Assembly: GCA_977006965.1 (NCBI GenBank)
Contig: OZ345362.1
Span: 868,001 to 932,000 of the forward strand
Length of the DNA: 64,000 nucleotides
Direction of reading: 5' to 3'
Source of the DNA: Phymatolithon calcareum
Taxonomy: Eukaryota > Rhodophyta > Florideophyceae > Hapalidiales
A program made the position numbers and the translations under genes. This document shows positions 32,436 through 43,464 of this stretch, piece by piece (within the stretch, counting starts at the first letter, position 1; every line of letters begins with the position of its first letter). A model generated the notes under the pieces. It searched no databases and had not been told where the DNA came from. It saw nothing but the letters and a program-made list of their open reading frames with translations.

Positions 32436-32989
32436 ACGCTAGAACGAGTCTCCGTTCAACTCTGATCCAGAGGTAGGTTTTGTTGCCCCATCACATGGTG
32501 TCGCACCCACTAGTCTAATATCAAGTCAGACCCTTTCTATGCTCGCATGACAATTGCAAATTTTCCCTGTAACTTTTAAATCAAATCTACAATTCTTCTT
32601 CTTCTGCATTACATTCTCTACCATTGAAAGTGATGCTTTCCGCGAGGTAGAATTATTTGCATCAGCAGCACTTGCTGAAGTCATCCTCAACCTTGCGCAA
32701 GCAGAACATTTTGCATTGGTCATGGTATCCGTCTCATTGCGATGTATCTTCACCAATTCAGTCGCGAACGTTGAATCCAGAGAAATCAGAGAGTCAAATG
32801 AAAATTAGACGGCACCAAGCTTGCATCGATAAAACGGCGACCACGAGTGGCTATACGTCACATCAACTATTTCGATGAGTGCGTCAAGCGCCAGACGGCA
32901 GCCTGACAAAGTAGTACCGCGTCTTTGCAACTTCGGAGTGAATGTATTAATTTCCTTAAGCTGACTTGTATACTTGGCAGTGTGATTTT
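32436..32989. other. Repeat-derived spacer
   Basis: Bases 32565-32605 hold another minus-strand copy of the AAAGTTACC-like/GAA-repeat terminal segment. The rest shows no domain. Confidence 0.35.
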
Positions 32990-33229
32990 TGAACGCAGAG
33001 CTGCGGTCAATTGTGACACTAGCACCCTCAGTACCGAGATGGCAGAGAGAATGCATGTGCCCTGCAGACAGTGTCCGCTCAACACAGACATTTTCGCAAT
33101 AAAGTTGCGTATTGCAATAGATTGGGTTCCTGCAATACATATTGCAATAAGTTGCGTTCCTTGCTATACCGCCCCAATAACAATGTACTGCAATATATTG
33201 CAATTGAAGTATACTCGATATGAACCCTG
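32990..33229 (-). mobile_element. hAT-like element fragment, minus strand
   Basis: This is the reverse complement of the element beginning at 58744, including GAGCGGACACTGTC, the repeated TTGCAATA words and the end CAGGGTTCATATCGAGTAT (ending at 33229). Its other end was not found. It probably belongs to the same superfamily as 1108-2071, which also has CAATTG-rich sub-ends. Confidence 0.55.
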
Positions 33230-33879
33230 CACCTCGTGCTCCGTTTGCATTGCATCTCTTTCGTTTGCAACGCAGAATTTTGCAAAGGGTTGTCCTGGCT
33301 TGTCAATATCTTCTACGAACTTGTTGTACTGCCCCGTTTTGGCCATCGGTACGCACGAATGCATCTTTCGCGGAACGTCACTTGTCCAGATCAGCTGCTC
33401 TTTTTTTCCGTCTAGCTTTCTGATGAATTTGCTTCCTTTCTTTTGGGTTCGAATTATGGTGGACAGCGATGCTTATATCTCCAGTCCTTTGCTACGTCTT
33501 TGCGAAACTCCTCGTTCCGTTGTAATCGTGAAGCGAGCACACTCTTTCCTCTCTCACAATACAACCCTGTAGGCTTGTGTCAGCAGCAGCAGCGTATGTT
33601 AGCTTATTAAACGTGTAGAAGCTTGCCAGCTTATCATAAGAAAGTGTGATATTTCAGAGGCATACAGCCTGTAGTATATCAGATTGATAGTAAACTTACT
33701 AAATCGAACCATCCCTTTTCCCAACGAAGCAGCTTGTCTTCGGTTGATCACGACAAGGACGAACAATGGGCCGAGCCAACTCCATAAGCGGGGAAATTTA
33801 CACCACAGCGACATCATTCCTACGACGAAGGCGACCAGTGATTGTACTATCATTGAAACGACCGACTAATTCAGGAGTT
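33230..33879 (-). other. Possible element-derived coding debris
   Basis: Minus-strand frames 33164-33364 (GQYNKFVEDIDKPGQPFAKFCV) and 33599-33853 (hydrophobic) are short, and the plus strand is open over 32925-33572. No domain can be named. Confidence 0.25.
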
Positions 33880-34260
33880 GATTGAGCTGGTGGGAGTTGT
33901 GCATTTACAATACTACTCTTTGTTTATTTACTTATTATCAGTCGTTGGTTGTCTATCTTCCTCCGGTCTGCTAGTCGGATTCAAGTCGGGCTTATATAGG
34001 CATTTCCTATTTTATCTATCATAACTTATGTGCACGAAAATTGCACATTATGGTTCTATAGATGTTTCTACAACGTTCCATTTGTGTTCTAGAATCATCT
34101 ATAAAGGTCCAAATTGTTTCTAGATGTTTCTAGAGAGTTCTATTCCTGTTACATCTAGAAAATTCGAATGTGTTTCCAGATGATTCTACAAATATTTCAT
34201 GAAAAGTATTCTAGAAAGTCTAGATATGAATTTCAGTAAATTACAATTACAGATTTCTAT
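33880..34260 (-). mobile_element. Possible LTR, minus strand
   Basis: AT-rich, with many TTCTAGA/TCTAGAA words (34070-34220) and, on the minus strand, a TATATAAG at 33991-33998 (GCCTATATAAGCCC). Repeated TCTAGA upstream of a TATA box resembles copia-type LTRs. Clear TG...CA ends and a target duplication were not found. Confidence 0.35.
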
Positions 34261-34605
34261 AATTCAGAAACTTGGGTATAATACTTACGGTGTGTATGTG
34301 ATTGTTACAATCGTCGTCGTGTGGCGTTGCTTTTTTCGGTTTGTCCTTTTCTTGTGAGGACCACGATACTACCTCGGGCTTTAGAGCGTGGAGCACGTGG
34401 GCGAGTTGTGCATACCTGACCGTACGGCATGCGCAATCATGTCCAGAATGTGTCAACAGCAGATGTCTAACGTTCATAGAACTTGCGTGGGCAGAAAATA
34501 AGGGATGAATATCGTGCATTCGGCATGATGTCGTACAGATCGCTTGGTCAGAAACTCTGCAGATGTAGTGATTTCGGCAAATTGCACCAACTCTGCTGGG
34601 TCAGC

Positions 34606-34785
34606 AACTGTGGCGTCCAACGCCACTATCATACTCCTGTACAATAGCTCACTTCAAATTGTAATTACAGCTTGCATTTACAGCAAGCACTTACAGATAG
34701 CATTACAGTCATTACAGTACCGTAGGTTTCGATGCGTACTTACACCAAGAAGGATCACCAAGGGAAAACCCTAGAACTGTTGCTT
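34606..34785 (+). repeat. TTACAG-rich repeat, copy 1
   Basis: Starts GTGGCGTCCAACGCC and includes reiterated CATTACAG/CTTACAG words and CCCTAGAAC. A close inverted copy lies at 39815-40008, about 5 kb away. The translated similarity of the two copies only reflects DNA identity. Confidence 0.8.
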
Positions 34786-34804
34786 ACACTGTACGCACAG
34801 TGGC

Positions 34805-35260
34805 GTCGATCCTCGATTTTTGCATGGGCAACGTCAGCTACCCTGATATTCAAAAATAGAGGTTATTCAAGTATCGAAGTCGTATCATAGCGAAAGTAAA
34901 AAAAATTACAGCTCAAGATTACAATCTACGTCAATTTTGAAGAAGCTGCGCTGTACCAAATTGGGAATCTAAACGATATTTGCAGTCGGAACAGCGTCAT
35001 TGAGAATTTTCCGGCTGTGCTGCATATCGCAATTGTTCACGTACTGTACTCCAAGCTGCCCAAGGGACTTCTCATAGAAAATCCCCACTGGCGGGCGTTG
35101 AATACAGGAGGCCTAAAGTAATCAAAAAATATCCTCTCGGTTTGAAGCGATCAGTTTAGATATTCTATGTTCGAGTATTCAGTAATCCTTTATTTTCGTT
35201 AAAATCTAATGAGAAATCAACTTGGGACAGTCATTCTCTATTCAAAAATCGAGGATCGAC
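34805..35260. mobile_element. Likely pogo/Tc1-like non-autonomous element
   Basis: Perfect 18-bp inverted ends, GTCGATCCTCGATTTTTG (34805-34822 and, reversed, 35243-35260), bound a 456-bp AT-rich segment without coding. Ends of this type are seen in pogo/Tigger-like elements, and a pogo-type transposase relic lies 2.4 kb away. A TA target duplication directly at these ends is not visible, so the true ends may be a few bases outside. Confidence 0.6.
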
Positions 35261-35910
35261 TTGTATTGTCAGTCCCGAAAGGATCGTAAAGCGCGACCAT
35301 TGAGTTTCACTCGAGTGCTTCCTCAACCATAGCACTCAAACGTTTTCAATTAAAAAAGGCTCCATATTGTCTGCAGCACTCTGAGAGACCTGTCGTTGAT
35401 GAATGAGAGGTTTCGGCACATAGACACTATGGGTGTCTATTTCGCGTACTTTACCACATTTGCTGGCTATTTAGCGAATTTCCTTCTTATTTTTTGCATA
35501 GATTCGTTTTCACTCAGTGCCCTGAGTTATACTCCTAAGACGGTACGGGAGCGGCTTTTCTTTCTTTTATTGCAGGTTTCGGAGTTTTACTAGAAAAACT
35601 TACCATTCTTATGGCTACAGTAGACTTTAGCAGATACTTGATGTTATAATAGCTCAAAGCCGCACATAGTGCAGAGCTTCAGGGAGCTTAAAATCTAAAC
35701 CTCTACGCAGCCAACCCTCAGCTGAAGTCCTTCGAAGATATGACCTGGGTTGGAAAACCGTTTTGGATGCTCACGGTAGTTGGTCATCAAGAGGCATTTC
35801 GGAAAATGTTCTCTCGAGTATGTCGCCTGGGCCCTAATACAGGGACTCGCAATTTAATTTCAATCAGCATGTACAGTATTCGTACAAGGTGATGAGCATG
35901 TGGTCAAGTC
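35261..35910. other. Intergenic, nothing recognised
   Basis: A 65-residue plus frame (35396-35593) is hydrophobic but isolated. No repeats of note. Confidence 0.35.
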
Positions 35911-36070
35911 ACCACCTGGCCAAGTGGTAAAACTAATCCGGGGGATGCGCATCAAAGATGTGATCAAGAGAAGGTCCTGGGCTCGAATCCCAGGTGTGCC
36001 TGTTTATTTTGAAGAATCCGTTGCAGGTTTCTTCTACTGTACAGTTTTTTCCGTCGCCGAGACGGAGAGA
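35911..36070 (+). mobile_element. tRNA-derived SINE, copy 1
   Basis: An A box, TGGCCAAGTGG (35917-35927), and a B box, GGCTCGAATCC (35980-35990), mark an internal RNA polymerase III promoter of tRNA origin. The T-stem CTGGG/CCCAG is intact. A tRNA-unrelated body follows with TGTGCCTGTTTAT and TTTTTTCCGTCG. The same head plus body occurs at 60848-61000, so this is a dispersed family and not a tRNA gene. The acceptor stem does not close. Confidence 0.75.
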
Positions 36071-37299
36071 GTCCAAATTTTCTGGTAGTCCACGTGGACT
36101 CGCGGATCGTGGAACCACCGCGTTTTCTCGGGGTGAAATCGAATCCTATTTCGAGCGGCAGGAAGAGAATGAGTGAGTTCTTTAGCAGAAATAACGCCCT
36201 GTCGTAATCTAAGTAGAAGATAATTCAGCAATAAAGCACTGCCTTGCGAGCCCCATCGTCGGGGAGAAAGCAGTTTGCATAAATACACATGTGGTCAAGT
36301 ACGCAGCGATCTCGATGGCCTGTGAAAGCAAGATCGCAATCCATGATAGCGGTGGAGGTAAAGGGTTTTTTTACTAGGGGAGGCTTCTCAGAGTTGTGTA
36401 TGTTGAGCTAAGAAGCAATCTCGATCACAATTGAAGCAGCACGATCAGTGGGCAAACTATCCATGAGGGCGAACAGATTGAACCTTTCGCCATCACAGTG
36501 AAGCTCAGCGTATGGCCTAGACATAGAAAAGGGGTAATCGATTATCGCATCGAGAACTGCAGTCTGGTTGTTTTAAGTTTTCACCGGAGACACATGTAGA
36601 CGAAAACAGGATCATTTTATCAAGTGTATACCTTTTACATTCGAGGCAAGCAGGACTATTGGATGTACAGAGCTACAATCCTAGGACAAGTACCTTCATG
36701 ATGAAAGTAATATGCGCGTGAGCGCTACTATTGCGGTACGAAACATCTTGAGTTGGAAAGATTGCTGCAGTGATCAACGCGATGCATTCATTAATGTTGT
36801 TCGTTTTCTTCGGAAGAAGAAGGACTAGTGCTTATGAAAACGTTTTTCTAATAGTAGGCCCAATGTTAAATCTAAAAAATTGCCGCATTTCTTCTCAGTG
36901 TGCACAACGGCGGTGTGGTTTTACCAGAAGCATGCAAGAAGGCTATAAAGTAATGAATCACTTTATCAGCATCGACCAAGTCGCTCTGCAACGAATTCTT
37001 GCAATCTACCCTCTGACACTGCCAACGCCGTATGGTGAACGACTCTTTCAAGAGAAACCGCATGGATTAATTGCTACACCTGCTAACACTCACTGTACTA
37101 GTAGTCTAGTGTCAGTTTGTGCCTCTTTTTTGCAAGGCGTGCAATCCCTCTCTTCCGCCCTTAATTAAGCCGCGATCCTAATCGCATCCTCTGAAATAAT
37201 AACATTCACTTAAGACACACCACGCGAACTCTTGATTTTTTCAGACCGTAAGTCCTCTACTAGTGTATGGAGATTGGAAAAAGTTTAGACCCAACATTC
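36071..37299. other. Intergenic, no gene recognised
   Basis: Contains a 132-residue plus frame (36770-37168) without a recognisable domain and overlapped by other frames. Nothing else stands out. Confidence 0.35.
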
Positions 37300-38312
37300 A
37301 GTGGACTGCACGTCCTGCCCCACCTTCTTTGTCTCACATATAATCTTACAATATGTCATTCCGTGTGCTCCAGTTAAGGCGTATCAGCGCTGCCCCTCGT
37401 GCCAAAAAGGAGCCTGCAAAAGCTTTGCACGAGGTGCCACCGTGTCCTCGAAATCTGTGTACAGTCGAATTCCTCATAGTGCAACGCTTCGGTGGAAAGT
37501 GTCTTTTTGCATTACTAGGGACTTTGCAACTCGAGGATTTTATCATATCGCGACTAGGGCGACCCAGAATTAAGTGGAAGAGTCCTAATGTGGTACTCGT
37601 TGGCATGACTTCGTGGCGCGAACGGACCACTGACCACGTAAGCTAATAAATGTTACGTCTGTAAATTGTACTAATCAGTGATGCGCGCTTGGTCATTACC
37701 ACAGGACAGATAGGTCAACCATTGCTTCTGATTTTTACGCCCAAAGGGCGCTCCGCGTGTTATCGTTTCCACGGGCGACATCATGTAAAACAGCCCGAAT
37801 TAATCGGCGGCCCACTCGTCGTTCACAATGTATTTAGCCGGTTTCGCCTTAATTCCAGGGAGATCGCGCGCTATGGCAGATTCGTCTGCGTCGGTAGACT
37901 CCCCATGGGAACGGTACCGTTTGAAGTCCAACCGCTGGAGAATTACATCACAGTGCGCTGCTCCTCTGGAAGGTCGTCGTTCACCCTACCCAAAATACGT
38001 CGCCCTAGATCAACTACCAGAAATGAAAACATTCCTCCCATGTTGGTCATTCACGCACTCGAAAAGCGCAATTTCAAGTGCTTCACACTTCACTGTGAGC
38101 CGTTTCTTATGACATCCGGCACCGCGAGCAGTAAAAACTTTGTCTTTAGCACTGAGAAGACGAGAAATTGTCACTGGATGAGGCGTTTGCGGTAGACCAA
38201 ACTTCTCTTTCGCCCGCACTGCAATGTCGGCGTGATGCCATTTCTGCGCCTCCGACTCGCGCCTATCGCACGCAGCTATGATCTGCACTCGCTGATCGTC
38301 CGTGAGCACCAC
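37300..38312 (-). pseudogene. Pogo/Tigger-type transposase relic
   Basis: On the minus strand, 38010-38312 encodes VVLTDDQRVQIIAACDRRE, HADIAVRAKEKFGLPQ and VTISRLL, a CENP-B-like DNA-binding domain, followed by ALEIALFECVNDQHGRNVF. Further on (38000-37700, with stops) come DADESAIARDLPG, GLFYMMSPVETI, GRKNQKQWLTYLSCGN, the DDE_1-type catalytic region. The usual DETGLFY reads as AAD-stop-FGLFY. Downstream sequence to 37300 is degraded. Inactive. Confidence 0.75.
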
Positions 38313-39814
38313 TTTTCCTCTTTAGGACATGATGAGGCTGCGCCGCAGCTGCCCAAGCCACTCGGAGAAGTTACAGTGCGTGAACGTCAGGGCACTTACA
38401 TATACATTGCTTAGCCGTGTCAACAGACGAATAATGTTGAAGAAATTGTGTAAGACACGCTGGGCCGGTCAGAAAATGCGTGAGCGGGGATTACAACATC
38501 GAGGAAGTTGCTAAGACCGGTCACCCCTGCTCCTCCGAGACGAAAAAAGGAATTTCCCGGGGGCCCTCAATAAACTGCCGCAATGCGGAGGGTCGCTCGA
38601 AACCCTGTGTAGGCCCGACAGGCCACTATCAGCCGTAACGCACTACTGCATTCGCGCCAGAGAAAGCAGGACCTTTGCACACCAGTGCGTCACCACAGGA
38701 AAACGGAGGAGCCTTAAGCCCAGCATTTCGTCGAGAAGTCAAAACAAATTCCCATCATGCCAGCACAGCTACCACACGCCATTGAATTTACTACATGCAT
38801 TGCTTTGAACCGGTCTCCATCCTGCTTTCGCGCTTCGAAAAACTGTGAACCAGAGAATTCTTCCGTAAATGGTTTGAGCCTTCATGCTTTTTGTGAGCTG
38901 CTGTACGTATTGTACATACAATACACCATAATTGTTTTCATGCACGCACTGAGCACGCTGCTTTCTGCTACAATTTGCTTGCCACTGTAGCGACCCTTTT
39001 TGCATACTAGTTATTCCTGCCGTCAACATCCGACTAACATTCTGGGGTCTGCTCGAATATAAAATCCACCACATGCACCATCCCGCGTTCTTCTGGCGTC
39101 CGGTGCAGCACGAATTCAGTCTCTAGACAGCCTCCGGACCGCTGACGGCGCTGAAAAGCATACCGAAGAGCTCCCAAAGACCCAGACTACACGGGCAGCA
39201 CCAGACCCTTTCAAACTACCGTTCTGGTTTGAGTACGTACTCGTGGCAATTTGTACGTAAAGCGATGTTTCCGGCGCCGGGACGGACGCCGTCTCGGTTG
39301 GGGAGCCAGTTGGGTCCGACACAGGACCGGTTGGCAAATGGTGATTTCGGCCGTCGAAATTTCTGAACCGTATAACCGTCAGTCGTTCAATCATGATCTC
39401 TCCCGTATGACACATTTTTTGCTGGCTGCATCCGTGTTGCTCTTTTTATTTTAACTATATATTTTTAATCGCTATCCCACGTTGTATTGCTCGACGTGGA
39501 ATTACGATCACGTCGCGAGATATTCTAGGGTATATGTAGTTGTGGGGTTTGAAACGCACAAGTTGGCACACTGGCTGTGGTCGGGTTGTTCCCTGGCAAA
39601 AAGCCGAGGGCGCCGCGAAGCGGTGACCATTATAGAAAAAGAATTGGATCAAAGGATGACTTTGGCAGTATGAGAAACGGATCAATGGAAGAATCTGGAA
39701 GCCGCGAAGCGGCTTCCCTAGCCCGCCGTAGGTGCCGCACTGTAATGCTTACAGTCTGTATGTGCTTACAGAGTAGGGGCCTGTAAGCTGTAAGTAGTAC
39801 GATGTAGGCAGCTG
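38313..39814. other. Intergenic, no gene recognised
   Basis: Short opposing frames only. Bases 39116-39415 (minus) have a 99-residue frame with no domain. Bases 39600-39720 contain two CGCGAAGCGG-type words. Bases 39730-39800 are rich in CTGTAAG/CTTACAG words, leading into the next repeat. Confidence 0.35.
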
Positions 39815-40008
39815 TAAGCAGTGGTTCTAGGGTTTGTCCTCGGTGATCCTTCATGGTGTAAGTACACATCGAAATCTACGGTACTGTAATGACTGTAATG
39901 CTATTTGTAAGGGCGTGCTGTAAATGCAAGCTGTAATGACAATTTGAAGGGAGCTAGTCTTATAGGATGGAGGGTATGATAATGGCGTTTGGACGCCACA
40001 GTAGTTGA
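39815..40008 (-). repeat. TTACAG-rich repeat, copy 2, inverted
   Basis: Reverse-complement relative of 34606-34785: TTCTAGGGTTTGTCCTCGG, GTACTGTAATGACTGTAATG and GGCGTTTGGACGCCAC are shared with few differences. It is extended on its left by additional CTGTAAG words. Confidence 0.8.
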
Positions 40009-41247
40009 TCCCTCGCATCTTCCGGGGACAAGCTCTTCGTCCGCGTAAAAAAGAACCTTCGTCTGAAAACACACACCCACACAGAATTCTTTTACCCTCT
40101 GAACCGATGACACATTTTCCCGCAACACCCCGAGGCATGTAACATGAATTCAAATGCAGATTCTTTTCAGACAGATGCTGAAGCAAAAATGTTAAGCATG
40201 TTCTGAAAAACGGATTCGTTGATTGCGCTGCGCTCAACTAACCGATTAAAGAGCCGCGCTATCCAAATCGAGGTATGGGTATGCGCTACCACTGAGCGCA
40301 AAAAGTTTCGAACAAGTGAAATTGAGCTCCCCGATAGGCGCCCCGAAAGAAAGACGGAATCGCCCAATTTCGACGTGTTTTGCAAGAACACGAACCTAAA
40401 ACACGTCCACATATAATGACCTTTTTGCAATTTTTTGCATGTGCTAAATCTCCATAGCGGTATCTTTCAGAAATTGCAGTAAAATATTGAATTCTTTAAC
40501 TTTCTCTCCAGTTAGGAGCCGTTAAAGTCGACAGAATCTTCACGCTTTGTGGCATGTGTGAACATTTATTTCAAATGCGGATTCAGGAATCTCGTTACGA
40601 ACGCGTTTTTGAATATCGCCCAATCACAGGGCGCTTTTTTTCACGCTTCGGACCTCAGTGCGAAATCATACTGTGTAGATGGTATGATTTCTCAATTCTA
40701 TTAGATTTCGGAAACTGCTGTTTCAGATTTGCCATACTGTACATTTGGGTCGAATAGAAACCTGAAATGTGGCATTTTCCTAATTTTACGTCTTTTCCCG
40801 CAACCCCGAGGATCCAATATTGGGTGCATACGTCATTTCTTGCAAATAATTTTTAACGATCTTTACCACGCACAGCAGCGATTCACAGCACTTTTGATAG
40901 TGCAGACGAGCCAACAGAACGTCAAAGACAAGGTATCGAAGTCGTGTCCTATGAACAGAAGCAACCTGCCCCTCATCATCGTCCCCAGGTACCCATGATT
41001 TTCATTCGATTTGGCTGTCCCCTAATGGGCTAGCAGCTATTCGAGGACCTAAGTTTCTTCCATTCTATCCTATCGTTAGCGAGTTTGACAGCGGCTTTCA
41101 CGTCTTTTCCATATATGTCACCAAAGATTGATTTTGGCGTTGGTCTCTTACAGGTTATGAGGTCTTTGAAGATTCTAAAATCAATTCAACAAATGTCCCG
41201 TCTCTCCACTGGCACAACATTTCAATGCACAAATCTCGAGCACCCAC
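40009..41247. other. Intergenic, no gene recognised
   Basis: Bases 40102-40133 and 40797-40811 share TTTTCCCGCAAC...CCCGAGG, a small direct repeat. A tRNA-like GCGCTCAGTGGTAGCGCA occurs on the minus strand near 40280-40300 but no tRNA closes around it. Confidence 0.35.
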
Positions 41248-41292
41248 GCAGCAACGTACTTTTGAAAAGGACATAATATGTCCGTTTCAAAA
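41248..41292. repeat. Palindrome around AAAGTACGT arms
   Basis: ACGTACTTTTGAAAAGGACA and its near reverse complement meet at ATAATATG. It adjoins the larger inverted repeat at 41302. Confidence 0.75.
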
Positions 41293-41301
41293 GTACGTCG
41301 C

Positions 41302-41462
41302 TCCTCCGCATGTAAAATCGCAACGAAGAAGAGTCAGTATGTAGAGAGAAATGCAATGTCTTCAGCATCTCATTTGATATGGGATATAGGGAATAGGGAA
41401 CAAGGGATAGCATTTCTCTCTACATACTGACTCTTCTTTGTTGCGATTTTACATGCGGAGGA
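41302..41462. repeat. 53-bp inverted repeat with 55-base loop
   Basis: Arms 41302-41354 and 41410-41462 match at 52 of 53 positions (G/A at one). Such conservation suggests a recent foldback event, selection for the hairpin, or a snap-back replication product. No coding. Confidence 0.9.
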
Positions 41463-42884
41463 TCCTGTGATCTGAGTCACCGCGTATGATCATTCGAAAA
41501 TGATGAAACATTTCGACTGGAACCAACCGCAGTTCCAAGTAATAGACTGGTGCCTTCCGTCCTCCTCTTTCATATAAAATGTGCCCTTTTGCACCGCCGA
41601 AGAAGACGAAGGTAACAGGCTACATCGCAAAACAGTCTCCTGAACAGATTCTCCCTCTTCATGACAAGCATATATAGTGAGCAGCAATTCTTCTTTTCTC
41701 TGAACACGAAAGTGAAATGCAAGATCAGTCAGCCTTTTCCTGCAAACGAAATACTCAATCCGCAACTCCGTAAGCAGGTATTGTGGTGAAAAACTAAACA
41801 AACCGTTTGGACGATGATGAGGGACGTGACCGAGTTCAGAAGAATATGCTTGTGTTGCCCTGCTTAGCATAGGGCTTCGATTCTGGACGAAGGCGCTTAA
41901 TGCATTTCCCCTGTTGACCGCGATTGCCCTGCCCATAGTGACATACCGCCCAAAAAGCGATCACAAAATCCCTCCGTTTAGTTTTCATTCTGGAAGGTCA
42001 CCAGGACTTGAGCTGGACCAGACGTCGGTGTTGCCTATTTTACAGCAGGGTCGAATTATTGTCTATTCAATGGATGGTCCACGAATTACGATTCTTGTGC
42101 TACTTTCTCTTTGTCTTCTTTTCTGAAGCACATAACTCTCGTATTATGACTGCTGAAGTTGTGCCGCAATACCTCTCCCTCTGCTAGAATCGATTGAGGA
42201 GGCTAGCAGGTAAGTTCACGACTCTTGCCTTGTGAGGAAGGCATGTAGATTGCGAAGTGACCTTTGAAACGAACTCAGCAGGGAAAATTTTCACACAATA
42301 GCATTTTTTGTTTGGCGTAGTGTCCAAGTAGAAAATCATCTATCGTTGATAGCTCGCTGCTTGGCTATGGAGTATTTTTCCCAACGGCCGATTGATATGC
42401 TCAACAGAGAAGACGTTGCGAGATGTTGCGACCAGGGAGATTTACTCTGTACGGTATGTACTAGCAGTAGTTTTCGAATACTGCGCAATATGGGAGTTGT
42501 AATAGTACAACTACTTTTCGTCGTGGCATCAAGAAGCAGTCCTCTTGATCTCTACTGTAGTTGTGGCTAGCAGACAAAACTGATCTGAACTACCATGAGT
42601 CTGATCGAGTTCCACTTTGTGATGACAGTGGTACTCGATCGAGAGGAGCAGCTCTCCTCACCTGACAAAATCGAAAACCGTGCAGTCATGAAGCTCTCTA
42701 ATTCCCTCGCTGATCTCCTCAATCCATTCGCTCTCTCACGGAGGACGGACAAGCTGCATTGTGTCGTTACACACAATACACCTGACATACCCCTCTATTG
42801 CGTTAGTATAACCAACATTTCGCCCCAGACGCACTCCGTCATGGCTCAACCTATGAAAAGAAATCACATCCGAATTATTCATAG

Positions 42885-42937
42885 TGCATCAATGCCTCAT
42901 CTCCTACCATCATGGAAGGAGATGAGGCATTGATGCA
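42885..42937. repeat. Perfect 21-bp hairpin with 11-base loop
   Basis: Arms 42885-42905 and 42917-42937 are exact reverse complements, containing GCATCAATGCCTCATC and GATGAGGCATTGATGC. The size fits a small-RNA precursor, but there is no further support. Confidence 0.85.
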
Positions 42938-43248
42938 TGATGTTCTTCCACGTGCATCACGCCACGGCGCCGTCCTAGTTTCGATGACCGACTGCTGTTA
43001 AAAAATTCTGCCCCGCACCGCAAGTTCCGAAACACATGGCAACCATCCCTCAATCTTGCAAACATGCAGCCCGTATCCCGCAATCATACCTGAAATGTGC
43101 GGTGTACCTTCTGCGAAAAAATCTACAAGTGCCAGAGATATTTCTGATTTTTCCCAAGATATTTTCCGGTCCATCACGAACCCTCAATTCCCCGTTCTCA
43201 AAAAATACCGCGAATCCCGCCCGCTGAATGCGTGACCCGCACCTCAGA

Positions 43249-43253
43249 CCAAT
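43249..43253 (+). promoter_or_regulatory. CCAAT box candidate for gene 1 of the family
   Basis: CCAAT 216 bases before the proposed ATG at 43465. Similar motifs precede two other family members. Confidence 0.3.
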
Positions 43254-43464
43254 GGCCATTTGTTCAGCTTTCTGCGGCCGCTCTGTCCATTTCCTGTGCT
43301 CACCTCACTCTCATCCGCCACCCGTGCACCACCCCGGCAACGACCCGCCACACACAGCAGCCGCCAGTGGGCGGCCACTTCGGCGACTACCGCCTGCATC
43401 AATCGCGTGCCTGTGTTGCAACGGCCGATTCCTGCGCTCCCCGCGCGAACACGCCGTTCGTCAA

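Larger units (their letters stand above)
41463..43464. other. Gene-flanking region, no gene recognised
   Basis: A 148-residue minus frame at 41490-41936 and a 112-residue plus frame at 42595-42933 are open but have no recognised domain. Bases 42885-42937 form a perfect hairpin, listed separately. From about 43200 the sequence becomes visibly GC-richer toward the first gene of the CAACDITHG family. Confidence 0.35.

Noticed and set aside
34070-34220. Heat-shock elements from repeated TTCTAGA words
   Set aside because: Arrangement is not the strict alternating GAA/TTC pattern, and the AT-rich context fits an LTR better.
35911-36000. A true tRNA gene, from good A and B boxes
   Set aside because: The acceptor stem does not pair, and the same head plus an unrelated body recurs at 60848, so it is a SINE.
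40240-40310. tRNA-like GCTCAGTGGTAGCGCA on the minus strand
   Set aside because: No T arm or acceptor at the right distance.
43228-43464. Upstream in-frame extension of family gene 1
   Set aside because: Not conserved in the other copies and of arginine/proline-rich random composition; the start at 43465 is preferred.
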